From JAYFQE01 sp034927345 (GTDB taxonomy: Bacteria > Bacillota > Clostridia > Saccharofermentanales > UBA5734), in assembly GCA_034927345.1 (NCBI GenBank), contig JAYFQE010000002.1, positions 124,001-188,000 of the forward strand: 64,000 bases of DNA, read 5' to 3'. Below the pieces are notes generated by a model that searched no databases, was not told the DNA's origin, and worked only from the letters and a program-made list of their open reading frames with translations. The position numbers were made by a program, and so were the translations under genes. The stretch's first letter is position 1. Every line of letters starts with the position of its first letter. This document shows, one piece after another, positions 26,594 through 35,520 of this stretch.

Positions 26594-27574
26594 CTATATA
26601 TGGCTGCGCCAGTAATCCAATGTATCTTGAAGCGACTGTTCAAGGGAAATCGTCGGCTGCCAGGCAGTATCCTTTTGTATTTTAGAAATATCCGCTCGGA
26701 TCTCGGGTATTTCGATTGGCCGCAATTTCGCCGGATCGACGACAACCTGAATCCTGGTTTTCGAAAATGATAATAACTGGTCAAGGATAGCTTGAATCAT
26801 GACAGATATCCCGGAACCAATATTATAAACTTCGCCGGGATGGCCGGACAAAAGTAACTGATAATAGCCGCGAACGATGTCCCGCACATCCGTAAAATCC
26901 CTTCGGGCGGATAAATCGCCAACCTTCATGATTGGTTCTGCCTGATTAGTTTCGATAAGAGCGATCTGGTGTGCAAAATCTGATACAACGAATATCGGCA
27001 GCTGGCCTGGGCCGATATGATTAAAGGCTCTGACCATGATGATGGGCGCCTGATAACTCCGGACATGGATTCTGGCCATAGCTTCGGCAGCTGCTTTTGA
27101 TACAGCATAGGGACTTACCGGCTCAGAGCTCGCAGATTCACGAATCGGCAGTTGGTCAGATATGACACGACCATATTGTTCAGAAGATCCGACGAGCAGA
27201 AGCTTACAAAGCGGGCAAACATCCCGTATAGCCTCCATGACATGGATGGAACCGATCAGGTTAATCTGCATGGTCAGGTCCGGCTTGGCAAATGATAATC
27301 CAACCGAACTCTGAGCAGCCAAAAGCACTAAGTAATCCGGCATAATTTGGCGGAACAACGACTTGGTTTCCATAGCGGACGTTATATCAAGATCATAAAC
27401 ATCAACATGTCGAAACTCATCAGCGTCAATGATTTCTCCCGTTAATTTTGTAGCCGATATAGCCAGATGCGGCATCGAAGACAGAAAGCGTAATAAGTGC
27501 TTACCGACAAAACCGGCAGCTCCGACAACCAGGATCTTTTTAGCAACACAAATCTCTTGATTGATCATATTCAT
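26594..27574 (-). CDS. rmd: GDP-6-deoxy-D-mannose reductase
   Basis: SDR of about 326 residues: VVGAAGFVGKHLL, LLAAQSSVGLSF, VGSSEQYG, YAVSKAAAE (YxxxK intact), and the Rmd-typical RAFNHIGPGQ and ARRDFTDVRDIVRGY. It reduces GDP-4-keto-6-deoxymannose, most likely to GDP-D-rhamnose (a talose product is the alternative). The start is the ATG at 27574, with AGGA seven bases upstream; a GTG at 27580 overlaps the gmd stop. It follows gmd directly. Confidence 0.88.
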   Translation of the reverse strand: MNMINQEICVAKKILVVGAAGFVGKHLLRFLSSMPHLAISATKLTGEIIDADEFRHVDVYDLDITSAMETKSLFRQIMPDYLVLLAAQSSVGLSFAKPDLTMQINLIGSIHVMEAIRDVCPLCKLLLVGSSEQYGRVISDQLPIRESASSEPVSPYAVSKAAAEAMARIHVRSYQAPIIMVRAFNHIGPGQLPIFVVSDFAHQIALIETNQAEPIMKVGDLSARRDFTDVRDIVRGYYQLLLSGHPGEVYNIGSGISVMIQAILDQLLSFSKTRIQVVVDPAKLRPIEIPEIRADISKIQKDTAWQPTISLEQSLQDTLDYWRSHI

Positions 27575-27576
27575 GT

Positions 27577-28542
27577 TCACATCCTGGGCGATATTCTTTT
27601 CATATCGGCCTCGATCATCATATGAATCAAATCCTTAAAAGTAACCTGTGGCGTCCAGCCCAATTTTTTTCTGGCTTTATCAGGACATCCAAGCAGTAAT
27701 TCGACTTCAGCCGGCCGGACAAATTTCTGGTCAATGACAACATAGTCTTCATAATTCAAATCAACCGCATCGAAGGCTGTCTCCAGCAAATCCCTGATGG
27801 AGTGGGTCTCACCGGTGGCAATGACGTAATCATCCGGTACGTCCTGCTGCAACATCAGCCACATTGCTTTAACATAATCTCCGGCGAACCCCCAGTCTCT
27901 TTTTGAATCGAGATTGCCCATGCGTAATTCCTTTTGCATACCAAGTTTGATCCTCACAGCAGCATCGGTTACTTTGCGTGTAACAAATTCCAGTCCGCGA
28001 CGCGGCGATTCATGATTGAAAAGTATACCGGAACACCCGAAGATATGGTAACTCTCACGGTAATTAATCGTTATCCAGTGACCATAAAGTTTCGCTACGC
28101 CATAAGGACTTCTGGGATAAAAAGGTGTTGTTTCCGACTGTGGGATCTCCTGAACTTTACCGAACATCTCGCTGGTCGAAGCCTGATAAAATCGTGCGTC
28201 CGGTCGGACCAGGCGGATCGCTTCCAACAGGTTAGTTACGCCCAAAGCATCGATATTCGCTGTCAACAATGGCTGTTCCCATGAGGTTTGCACAAAGGAC
28301 TGGGCTGCCAGATTATAAACTTCATCCGGATTAGCTTTTTTTAAAGCGGAAATCAATGATGACTGGTCTGTCATGTCGGCATAAATAAACTCAATGTCAT
28401 TGACTAGATGCGCGCTATTACCATAAGTCAGATCACTGGTCCGGCGTTTAATGCCATAAACATGATATCCTTTTTCCAAAAGCAATTCGGCAAGATAGGA
28501 GCCGTCCTGGCCTGTAATACCGGTAATAATTGCTGATTTCAT
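27577..28542 (-). CDS. gmd: GDP-mannose 4,6-dehydratase
   Basis: About 321 residues with TGITGQDGSYLAELLL, DEVYNLAAQSFV, the catalytic triad regions ASTSEMFG and YGVAKLYGHW, and LFNHESPRRG, all diagnostic for Gmd. It makes GDP-4-keto-6-deoxymannose, the substrate of Rmd downstream. GGGGAGG seven bases before the ATG at 28542 fixes the start. Second gene after manC in the minus-strand operon. Confidence 0.96.
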   Translation of the reverse strand: MKSAIITGITGQDGSYLAELLLEKGYHVYGIKRRTSDLTYGNSAHLVNDIEFIYADMTDQSSLISALKKANPDEVYNLAAQSFVQTSWEQPLLTANIDALGVTNLLEAIRLVRPDARFYQASTSEMFGKVQEIPQSETTPFYPRSPYGVAKLYGHWITINYRESYHIFGCSGILFNHESPRRGLEFVTRKVTDAAVRIKLGMQKELRMGNLDSKRDWGFAGDYVKAMWLMLQQDVPDDYVIATGETHSIRDLLETAFDAVDLNYEDYVVIDQKFVRPAEVELLLGCPDKARKKLGWTPQVTFKDLIHMMIEADMKRISPRM

Positions 28543-28602
28543 AAAATCCTCCCCAATCAAACTCATTTAGCGGTTTTTCTGTACAACAGGATAATACTGA
28601 AC

Positions 28603-29691
28603 CTACAGTAAATCCTCGCGATCAACCTGTTTCAATTCATCGACAAGCTTTTTAACCTCTTGTGCACGATCCTTCTGGCAGATCAAGAGGGCGTCGCCCG
28701 AGTCCACGATAATCAAATCTTTTATACCCAGAGTGGAAATTAACCGAGTCGGCGAAACGCTGCTGATGATGCAGTTTTGCGTGTCGATGCCCAGATGCTG
28801 GGCATGAATAACATTATTATCATCGTCGGGCGTAAAAATTTCACTGAGTGAATCCCAGCTGCCGACATCATTCCAACCAAATTCAGCGGGTATGACGTGA
28901 GCTTTTTGTATCCTTTCCAGAATCCCGTAATCAATGGAAACGGCGGTCAGATCGCCATATATCGATTGTATTGCATCCGATTCCTGATTTGTTCGCAGTT
29001 GCTGGTAAATTTGTGTCATTTTTTGGTATAAATCGGGCAGATAGGTTTGGAAAGCTTGTAGTATAACAGATGATTTGCCTAAAAACATGCCACTGTTCCA
29101 CAGATAACGGCCTGAACGAACATATTCCTGAGCCAGAACCTTTTCCGGCTTTTCGACGAATCTTTGGATGCGATAGATGCCGGATGTTTTTTCCATATCA
29201 GTCGGTTCGGCAAAACGGATGTAGCCGTAGCCTGTGTTGGGCTGCGTCGGCCATAAACCGACGGTTATGATCTCGTCGTACTGCTCCGCAGCATGAAAAG
29301 CGAGATTCATGATCTGTTCGTATTCAACAGTATCGGTTATATGATGATCAGAAGGCAATACGCTAATGACGACATCATCGCCATATAGCTTCTGGATGAC
29401 CAGTGTGGAATACAAGATACACGGCGCTGTATTTCGTCCTGCCGGTTCAATCAGAATATGGGTGCGGTCGATATCGGGCAGCACCTTCTCATACATCAGA
29501 TCCTGTTGCGTATGATTGGTGATAATAAATAAATCTTCCATCGCAATGATGTTCTTCACCCGATTGATGGTTTCGTTAATCATTAACTGATCGCTAGTCA
29601 AAGAAATTAACTGCTTGGGTCTTGCCAATCTTGATATGGGCCAGAAACGCGTACCACCACCGCCGGCCATGATCACGCCAACTCTTTTCAT
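28603..29691 (-). CDS. manC: Mannose-1-phosphate guanylyltransferase
   Basis: About 362 residues: VIMAGGGGTRFWPISR, the Lys of RPKQLISL, EPAGRNTAP, VLPSDHHI, FVEKP and FGWNDVGSWDSL. These define the GDP-mannose pyrophosphorylase domain; the C-terminal phosphomannose isomerase domain of the bifunctional type is absent. Makes GDP-mannose from GTP and mannose-1-phosphate for Gmd. GGAGG precedes the ATG at 29691. No manB or manA is in the window. Confidence 0.94.
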   Translation of the reverse strand: MKRVGVIMAGGGGTRFWPISRLARPKQLISLTSDQLMINETINRVKNIIAMEDLFIITNHTQQDLMYEKVLPDIDRTHILIEPAGRNTAPCILYSTLVIQKLYGDDVVISVLPSDHHITDTVEYEQIMNLAFHAAEQYDEIITVGLWPTQPNTGYGYIRFAEPTDMEKTSGIYRIQRFVEKPEKVLAQEYVRSGRYLWNSGMFLGKSSVILQAFQTYLPDLYQKMTQIYQQLRTNQESDAIQSIYGDLTAVSIDYGILERIQKAHVIPAEFGWNDVGSWDSLSEIFTPDDDNNVIHAQHLGIDTQNCIISSVSPTRLISTLGIKDLIIVDSGDALLICQKDRAQEVKKLVDELKQVDREDLL

Positions 29692-29719
29692 AGCTTCCTC
29701 CTGAATAAATCCCAAGCCA

Positions 29720-31156
29720 TTATACGGCTTTTAGAAAATAAATAATCAAGGTAGGAATAATATAGATATAAATCAATCCCAGATTACCCCAGATCAAACG
29801 GTGATCAAAATCCGATTCCGGTTGATCGTTTCCGGCTGGCAGAGAAGGAGCCGGCTTGAATAGATAGGCAAAGCTCAAACCGCAGCCAATAAGCAGCGTA
29901 TTGTAAACACTGACCGGCAATTTCAGTTTATCCAGTAAAGAAGCATAAGTCACACTGTCCGGTGACAAATATTTGCCCGTTAACAATGGAAGAATACCAT
30001 TGTTAATCATAGCCTGATCAACATTTTTATAGAAAACCATATATGTTTCGATCAGAAAAAAAGCGAACATGAAATACTGAAGATAGACTGACAACTTAAA
30101 CTCGGAAAACATGAACGTATTAATGACCAGGAAAGGTACAAGGATAATCATCCATTGCGGATGCCAATGAATAGACAAGATCAGGGCTGCATTGACGAGA
30201 AATGAAAGATAATAGCTATAGGGTGTAACAATCAGCGGGTCTTTCTTTTGTCTGTAAGCAAAAACACATACGAAAACCATAACGATGCCCAATAAAAAAA
30301 CCGGGCCAACCTGGAGATTGACGCCATAATTATAAATTCGTTTCATGAAGCCATATGTATCATGAATATAGTTCTTCGAGAGGCTGCAGTATGGATCATT
30401 CAAGAACAACAGACGTTCCAGGATCATACACCAGGATGATATCAGCAAGTATTTGATAATATGAAGGACTCTCTTTTCAATCAACAAAATCAACGGAATC
30501 AGAATGAAAAGCATGTAAGCCTTGAAGGTTATCGCTAAACCAAACATAATGACAAATTTGTAATATTTCTTCTTATAAAAAAAATATATGCCGCATAAAG
30601 CCAAAAAGACACAGATGATGTCAAATTGTCCGAAAACAACGACAGTAAATAAAGTTATCGGGGATGACATGAAAAAGAACGACATCCACTTTGACCGGTT
30701 CTTCATTAATCCAAGCTGTCTGCCAATTTTATAGATCATAAGGACTGACAAGACTAAAAACACAAGAATTAAAAGTTTTGACCAAAACAAATAGACGGAT
30801 AGAGGTGGGAAAAAGATGAATTTGCTGATTATTTTAATCGGTAAATTCCATAGGGCGATCAAACCATAAAGAAAAAAGGAGTAAGAAGCAACATTCAAAT
30901 CTACAGCTATACCGGGAGCATAATAAGCAGATTGATGTGCCAAATTATAGACATACTCATAATAATGAAAAAACTTACCTTCATGAATTGCACCATAAAG
31001 ACTCAAGGATTGTTGAACGGTGATGGACAGATCGTAAAATTGATTAAAGAATAAAAAACAAATCACAATTGTGATGCCCAAAAAAAACCATTCAACCAAA
31101 GATACAGGTCGGTCATTTCGTTTAATATGATTACGTGAATTATTGAACATGCTCAT
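29720..31156 (-). CDS. Polytopic GT-C-like mannosyl/rhamnosyltransferase
   Basis: 478 residues with about 11-12 membrane helices. The stretch FGQFDIICVFLALCGIYFFYKKKYY followed by FKAYMLFILIPL resembles GT-C enzymes that use polyprenyl-phosphate-mannose-type donors. Between GtrA and the GDP-sugar genes, it is the likely transferase that places a D-mannose-derived sugar on an extracellular polymer. The exact substrate is unknown. It overlaps the gtrA-like gene by 17 bases and is 29 bases before manC. Confidence 0.65.
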   Translation of the reverse strand: MSMFNNSRNHIKRNDRPVSLVEWFFLGITIVICFLFFNQFYDLSITVQQSLSLYGAIHEGKFFHYYEYVYNLAHQSAYYAPGIAVDLNVASYSFFLYGLIALWNLPIKIISKFIFFPPLSVYLFWSKLLILVFLVLSVLMIYKIGRQLGLMKNRSKWMSFFFMSSPITLFTVVVFGQFDIICVFLALCGIYFFYKKKYYKFVIMFGLAITFKAYMLFILIPLILLIEKRVLHIIKYLLISSWCMILERLLFLNDPYCSLSKNYIHDTYGFMKRIYNYGVNLQVGPVFLLGIVMVFVCVFAYRQKKDPLIVTPYSYYLSFLVNAALILSIHWHPQWMIILVPFLVINTFMFSEFKLSVYLQYFMFAFFLIETYMVFYKNVDQAMINNGILPLLTGKYLSPDSVTYASLLDKLKLPVSVYNTLLIGCGLSFAYLFKPAPSLPAGNDQPESDFDHRLIWGNLGLIYIYIIPTLIIYFLKAV

Positions 31157-31655
31157 GCTCTTTTCTCTTCCCGCGAAAGGAGAAATATTTACTTAAGAAA
31201 AAATTAATGGGAGTAACCAAAATAACGCTGAGCACCGGAGCAAACTTCTCCGGTACTGAAAAGGCTTCAACCCATAAAATATTTAATAGATTAGTTAAAA
31301 TGTAGGACGTAAAAATATAGGAAGCAAAAAAACGAAGAATGGATCCCTTTACCGCATTGGCGGCTTCCCGTTTAAATACCCATAAACGATTCAAAAAGTA
31401 AGAACTCAAAACGCTGATGATAAAGCCTATTGTTCCGGCGATAACATAATCCCATCGGAAAAAGAAAGACACAATTGCCTGATTTGAATGATATCCAGAA
31501 GGATAAAGCCTGAAAATTTCTAAAACAATAGAATAAATAGACCATGAGACAGCAAAATTGACAACACCGACAAGACCAAAACGGATAAATTGAAATACTT
31601 TTTTATATAAAGTGCTGGAAGCAATACTGTGGACTAAACTAATCATAGGTTCCAT
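31140..31655 (-). CDS. GtrA family membrane protein (second copy)
   Basis: About 171 residues with four membrane helices, FIRFGLVGVVNFAVSW near the start and TPINFFLSKYFSF at the end. Same family as the protein at 19445 but clearly divergent and somewhat longer. It would flip the lipid-linked sugar for the GT-C protein encoded next. First gene of the minus-strand operon. The start is uncertain: ATG at 31655 or 31646, with GAGGG just upstream. Confidence 0.88.
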   Translation of the reverse strand: MEPMISLVHSIASSTLYKKVFQFIRFGLVGVVNFAVSWSIYSIVLEIFRLYPSGYHSNQAIVSFFFRWDYVIAGTIGFIISVLSSYFLNRLWVFKREAANAVKGSILRFFASYIFTSYILTNLLNILWVEAFSVPEKFAPVLSVILVTPINFFLSKYFSFRGKRKEHEHVQ

Positions 31656-31752
31656 CAACCCTCGCAATTCAGAATATCAACACCAGATATCATAGCAAAG
31701 AAAGCTTGATTTGAACATAACGAATATTGTAATTTGTTGAATTTGTTTAAGA

Positions 31753-31788
31753 TTATATCATGGTGATGAAGATAGAATCATGATATAA
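31753..31788. promoter_or_regulatory. Divergent extended -10 promoters built from a 10-bp inverted repeat
   Basis: TTATATCATG (31753-31762) and CATGATATAA (31779-31788) are perfect inverted copies 16 bases apart. Each arm contains TGATATAAT reading outward: rightward at 31781-31789 toward the GT2/DUF2304/rml genes, leftward at 31760-31752 toward gtrA-manC-gmd-rmd. Neither has a good -35, as expected for extended -10 promoters. The symmetry could also be an operator for a dimeric regulator. The remaining bases of the 31656-31842 gap are AT-rich without other visible elements. Confidence 0.65.
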
Positions 31789-31842
31789 TAAACCGAAAAT
31801 ATACTTGCAGCCTAAATCGATCGGGGGAACCTATAATTTAGT

Positions 31843-32565
31843 ATGAACAAGCGAGTGCTCCTTATTATACCAGCGTATAATGAAGCTGCGAATATTGTCG
31901 GTTTAGTCCATGAGATTCAAGCAAAAGCACCGCAAGTTGATTATCTGATTGTCAACGACGGATCAACGGACAATACGAAATCAGTATGCGAAAACAACCA
32001 AATCAATGCTGTTCACCTGCCTTGTAATTTAGGTATCGGCGGCGCTGTGCAAACCGGATATCTGTATGCCTACCGCCGACAATATGATATCGCCGTCCAG
32101 CTGGACGGCGACGGTCAGCATGATCCTGCTTATATATCAGAACTGATCCAGCCGATTATCGATCAAAAAGCGGATTTTGTCATCGGTTCCAGATTTATTG
32201 AAGGCTGCGGCTTCCAGTCTTCTAATTTTCGCCGGTTAGGTATTCGCTGGCTGAATGGCATTCTCAAAAGAATAACCGGACTGAACATAACCGATGCGAC
32301 TTCTGGATTCAGAGCCGGGAACCGGTCTGTTATGAGTATATTTTCTGATTATTATCCGAAAGATTATCCTGAACCGGAATCTATCGCGGATTTATACCGT
32401 TATCATCAAAAAATCGTTGAAATTCCTGTCATTATGCGGGAAAGAAAAAGCGGCGTCAGCTCGATCCGGCTTCTGAAACCGATTTATTATATGATAAAAG
32501 TGACTTTTGCCATCCTGATATCCCGGCTCAAGAAACATACAATAAAGGAGGATATCCAGAGATGA
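31843..32565 (+). CDS. DPM1-like family 2 glycosyltransferase
   Basis: 240 residues: LLIIPAYNEAANIVGLV, VNDGSTDNT, LDGDGQHDPAYI (metal site), VIGSRFIEG and DATSGFRAGNR. Very typical of the polyprenyl-phosphate sugar synthase group. It overlaps by four bases with a DUF2304 gene, a pairing common in bacterial cell-envelope clusters, where the small membrane protein is thought to help the soluble transferase at the membrane. Confidence 0.9.
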   Translation: MNKRVLLIIPAYNEAANIVGLVHEIQAKAPQVDYLIVNDGSTDNTKSVCENNQINAVHLPCNLGIGGAVQTGYLYAYRRQYDIAVQLDGDGQHDPAYISELIQPIIDQKADFVIGSRFIEGCGFQSSNFRRLGIRWLNGILKRITGLNITDATSGFRAGNRSVMSIFSDYYPKDYPEPESIADLYRYHQKIVEIPVIMRERKSGVSSIRLLKPIYYMIKVTFAILISRLKKHTIKEDIQR

Positions 32566-32942
32566 ATTTGTATACACAGATTTTTGTTATTCTGGTTATT
32601 GCTTTGTTTTTATTCTTTGTTGTTTCAAAGCTCCGAAGAGAACAGATAGAGTTTAAGGTTGCTTTTGCCTGGCTTGGCTGCGGTTTGGTCATGCTTCTGT
32701 TTGCTTTATTCCCGGGCGTCCTTGCTGCGTTGGCCGGTGTTCTGGGTATCGGGATCCCCCTCAATCTGGTTATCTTCCTTGGTATTCTCGTAAATCTGAT
32801 TCTGACATTTTCTATTACCTTAGCTTATTCGAAAGTAAAAGATATGCTTTATCGCACCGTACAAAACCTCGCTATACTGGAACATGAACTCGATGAAATC
32901 AAAAAGGCAAGAGAATCCGAACCGGAAAAACTTAATAAATGA
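32562..32942 (+). CDS. DUF2304 small membrane protein
   Basis: 126 residues: three membrane helices (about 5-20, 36-58, 63-85) and a C-terminal charged helix (LAILEHELDEIKKARE). Matches the DUF2304 layout. Role unknown; consistent association with DPM1-like glycosyltransferases suggests a partner or anchor. ATGA overlap with the upstream gene and 28 bases before rmlA. Confidence 0.85.
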   Translation: MNLYTQIFVILVIALFLFFVVSKLRREQIEFKVAFAWLGCGLVMLLFALFPGVLAALAGVLGIGIPLNLVIFLGILVNLILTFSITLAYSKVKDMLYRTVQNLAILEHELDEIKKARESEPEKLNK

Positions 32943-32970
32943 ATGTTAACGAGAAAGGTGTGACAAGACA

Positions 32971-33855
32971 ATGAAGGGCATTATCCTTGCCGGCGGCGCC
33001 GGTACACGATTATATCCATTAACGATGGTAACCAGCAAACAACTGCTGCCTGTTTATGACAAACCGATGATTTATTATCCTTTGTCGACCTTAATGCTGG
33101 CTGGTATAAGAGACATTCTTATTATTTCCACGCCGGAAGACACGCCTAGATTTGAAACGCTGCTTGGTGACGGAGCACAATTCGGCATCAATCTGAGTTA
33201 CGCCGTGCAGGAAAGACCGGAAGGTTTAGCGCAAGCTTTCGTGATCGGCGCTGATTTTATCGGTACGGATAGCGTAGCGATGGTATTGGGAGATAATATT
33301 TTTTACGGCAGCGGATTTATCCGCATGTTGATGGATGCAGCCGATAAGCAGAACCGGGCGACAATATTTGGTTATTATGTTGAAGATCCTGAACGTTTCG
33401 GCGTTGTTGAATTTGATGAGGCCGGAAAGGTGTTGTCCGTTGAAGAAAAACCGCAAAAGCCAAAATCAAATTACGCTATAACCGGCCTATATTTCTACGA
33501 CAACCGGGTTGTCAACATCGCACGCAGTCTGAAACCAAGCTCGCGCGGCGAACTGGAAATTACCGATCTTAATCGGGTGTATCTGGAAATGGGCCAGCTT
33601 GATGTTAAATTGATGGGAAGAGGGTTTGCCTGGCTGGATACGGGAACCATGGACAGCCTGCTTGACGCCGCCGACTTTATCCGAATGATTGAAAAGCGGC
33701 AGGGTATTAAAATCTCGGCGCCGGAAGAAATATCCTATCGCAAAGGGTGGATCAGTACACAGCAATTGAACGAAGCCGCAGATAAATATGGAAAATCGCC
33801 TTATGGCCAGCATCTCAAACATGTGGCAGAAAACATCGTCCGTGATTTGCGTTGA
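32971..33855 (+). CDS. rmlA: Glucose-1-phosphate thymidylyltransferase
   Basis: 294 residues: GIILAGGAGTRLYPLT, SKQLLPVYDKPMIYYPLS, ERPEGLAQAF, VLGDNIFYG, VVEFDEAGKVLSVEEKP and WLDTGTMDSLLDA. A textbook RmlA; makes dTDP-glucose from dTTP and glucose-1-phosphate, the first and usually feedback-controlled step to dTDP-L-rhamnose. First of the rmlACBD group. Confidence 0.97.
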   Translation: MKGIILAGGAGTRLYPLTMVTSKQLLPVYDKPMIYYPLSTLMLAGIRDILIISTPEDTPRFETLLGDGAQFGINLSYAVQERPEGLAQAFVIGADFIGTDSVAMVLGDNIFYGSGFIRMLMDAADKQNRATIFGYYVEDPERFGVVEFDEAGKVLSVEEKPQKPKSNYAITGLYFYDNRVVNIARSLKPSSRGELEITDLNRVYLEMGQLDVKLMGRGFAWLDTGTMDSLLDAADFIRMIEKRQGIKISAPEEISYRKGWISTQQLNEAADKYGKSPYGQHLKHVAENIVRDLR

Positions 33856-33875
33856 ATGGACGAATCGATTATAAT
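33847..33875 (+). promoter_or_regulatory. Possible internal promoter before rmlC
   Basis: TATAAT (33870-33875) is perfect and 17 bases from TTGCGT (33847-33852), which matches the -35 only in its first half. It overlaps the end of rmlA. Confidence 0.35.
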
Positions 33876-33900
33876 GCATCCGTTAATGGAAGGTGAGTAA

Positions 33901-34467
33901 ATGGAGCTTATTAAAACAGAACTAAACGATGTATATATTATAGAGCCAAAAGTTTTTGGCGATCACCGGGGCTGGTTTTATGAAACCTATTCTTATAAAA
34001 TCATGAAAAATCTGGGGATAGACACCGCATTTGTCCAGGACAATCATTCTTATTCTGCAGTCAAGGGGACGCTGCGCGGTCTGCATTTCCAAAACAATCC
34101 GCACGCCCAGACCAAACTGGTCCGCTGTACGAAAGGCACGATCCTGGATGTAGCCGTCGATATCCGCAAAGGTTCGCCGCAATATAAAAAATGGATTGCC
34201 GTCGAACTCTCTGCTGACAATAAGCGGCAGCTCTATATTCCGCGCGGTTTTGCCCATGGCTTTTTAACTTTGACCGACGATGTTGAAATCCAATATAAAG
34301 TCGATGATTATTACGCGCCCGACTGTGACCGGGGCATTCGTTATAACGATCCGGCCATTGGTGTCGAATGGGGCGATATCCAGCCGATTTTATCCAGGAA
34401 AGACACCGAATCCCCCTTCTTGCAGGATAGTGACTGTAATTTTAACTATAGCAGCCAGGAGGCATAA
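33901..34467 (+). CDS. rmlC: dTDP-4-dehydrorhamnose 3,5-epimerase
   Basis: 188 residues with DHRGWFYETYS, FVQDNHSYS, GTLRGLHFQ (catalytic His), TKLVRCTKGTILDVAVDIR and YIPRGFAHGFLTL. A cupin-fold epimerase acting at C3 and C5 of dTDP-4-keto-6-deoxyglucose. GGAAGGTGAG precedes the ATG; rmlB starts six bases after the stop. Confidence 0.97.
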   Translation: MELIKTELNDVYIIEPKVFGDHRGWFYETYSYKIMKNLGIDTAFVQDNHSYSAVKGTLRGLHFQNNPHAQTKLVRCTKGTILDVAVDIRKGSPQYKKWIAVELSADNKRQLYIPRGFAHGFLTLTDDVEIQYKVDDYYAPDCDRGIRYNDPAIGVEWGDIQPILSRKDTESPFLQDSDCNFNYSSQEA

Positions 34468-34473
34468 GCAGAT

Positions 34474-35493
34474 ATGAAATTATTAGTGACTGGCGGAGCC
34501 GGTTTTATCGGGTCGAATTTTATTTATTGGCAAATGGAGCATCACCCTGAAGACAAAATCGTCTGCCTTGATGCCCTGACTTATGCCGGTAATCTGGAAA
34601 CATTGGCAGATGCCTTGAAAAACACGAACTTTCGTTTCGTTAAAGGCGATATAGCAGACAGGGAAACTGTCGATGCTTTATTTGCTCAGGAAACTTTTGA
34701 TATTGTTGTCAATTTTGCAGCCGAGTCTCATGTGGACCGTTCCATTGAAGACCCGGCCTTGTTTGTGAAAACCAATGTCCTGGGCACGCAAGTCCTGCTT
34801 GATGCCAGTCGTAAATGCAAAGTGGGACGTTATCATCAGGTTTCGACCGATGAAGTTTATGGCGATCTGCCGCTGGACCGACCGGATCTTTTCTTTACGG
34901 AAGAGACGCCGATCCATACCTCATCACCTTATTCCGCCTCCAAAGCATCGGCCGATCTGCTGGTACTAGCCTATTATCGGACCTTCCGGTTACCGGTCAC
35001 CGTGTCGCGCTGCTCGAATAATTACGGCCCCTACCATTTCCCGGAGAAATTGATCCCCTTAATGATCTCACGGGCTTTAGCCGATGAATCCCTGCCGGTT
35101 TACGGCAAAGGGGAGAATGTACGCGATTGGCTTTATGTAGCCGATCACTGCTCGGCAATCGATCTGATCATCCGAAAAGGGCAGGTGGGCGAAGTCTATA
35201 ATATCGGCGGTCATAATGAAAGAACCAATCTTGAAGTTGTTAAGGTTATTTTGAGGGAGCTTCATAAGCCGGAATCATTGATTCAATATGTTACAGACCG
35301 GCCGGGCCATGATCGCCGTTATGCGATCGATCCTGCAAAAATCAGGCGCGATTTGGGATGGCAGCCGGAAACCTGTTTTGAGGCGGGTATCAAGAAAACC
35401 ATCAACTGGTTTCTGGACCATCGTTCATGGTGGGAACATATTATCAGCGGCGATTATCAGCAATATTATCAAAATATGTACGGTAATCGATAA
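34474..35493 (+). CDS. rmlB: dTDP-glucose 4,6-dehydratase
   Basis: 339 residues: VTGGAGFIGSNFI, FAAESHVDRSIEDP, the dehydratase STDEVYG, catalytic YSASKASAD, and SRCSNNYGPYHFPEKLIP. Converts dTDP-glucose to the 4-keto-6-deoxy form used by RmlC. AGGAGG lies upstream of the ATG. Standard length and all key residues are present. Confidence 0.97.
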   Translation: MKLLVTGGAGFIGSNFIYWQMEHHPEDKIVCLDALTYAGNLETLADALKNTNFRFVKGDIADRETVDALFAQETFDIVVNFAAESHVDRSIEDPALFVKTNVLGTQVLLDASRKCKVGRYHQVSTDEVYGDLPLDRPDLFFTEETPIHTSSPYSASKASADLLVLAYYRTFRLPVTVSRCSNNYGPYHFPEKLIPLMISRALADESLPVYGKGENVRDWLYVADHCSAIDLIIRKGQVGEVYNIGGHNERTNLEVVKVILRELHKPESLIQYVTDRPGHDRRYAIDPAKIRRDLGWQPETCFEAGIKKTINWFLDHRSWWEHIISGDYQQYYQNMYGNR

Positions 35494-35520
35494 TTAGTAA
35501 ACAGGCGGTGAAGGTTGAAT

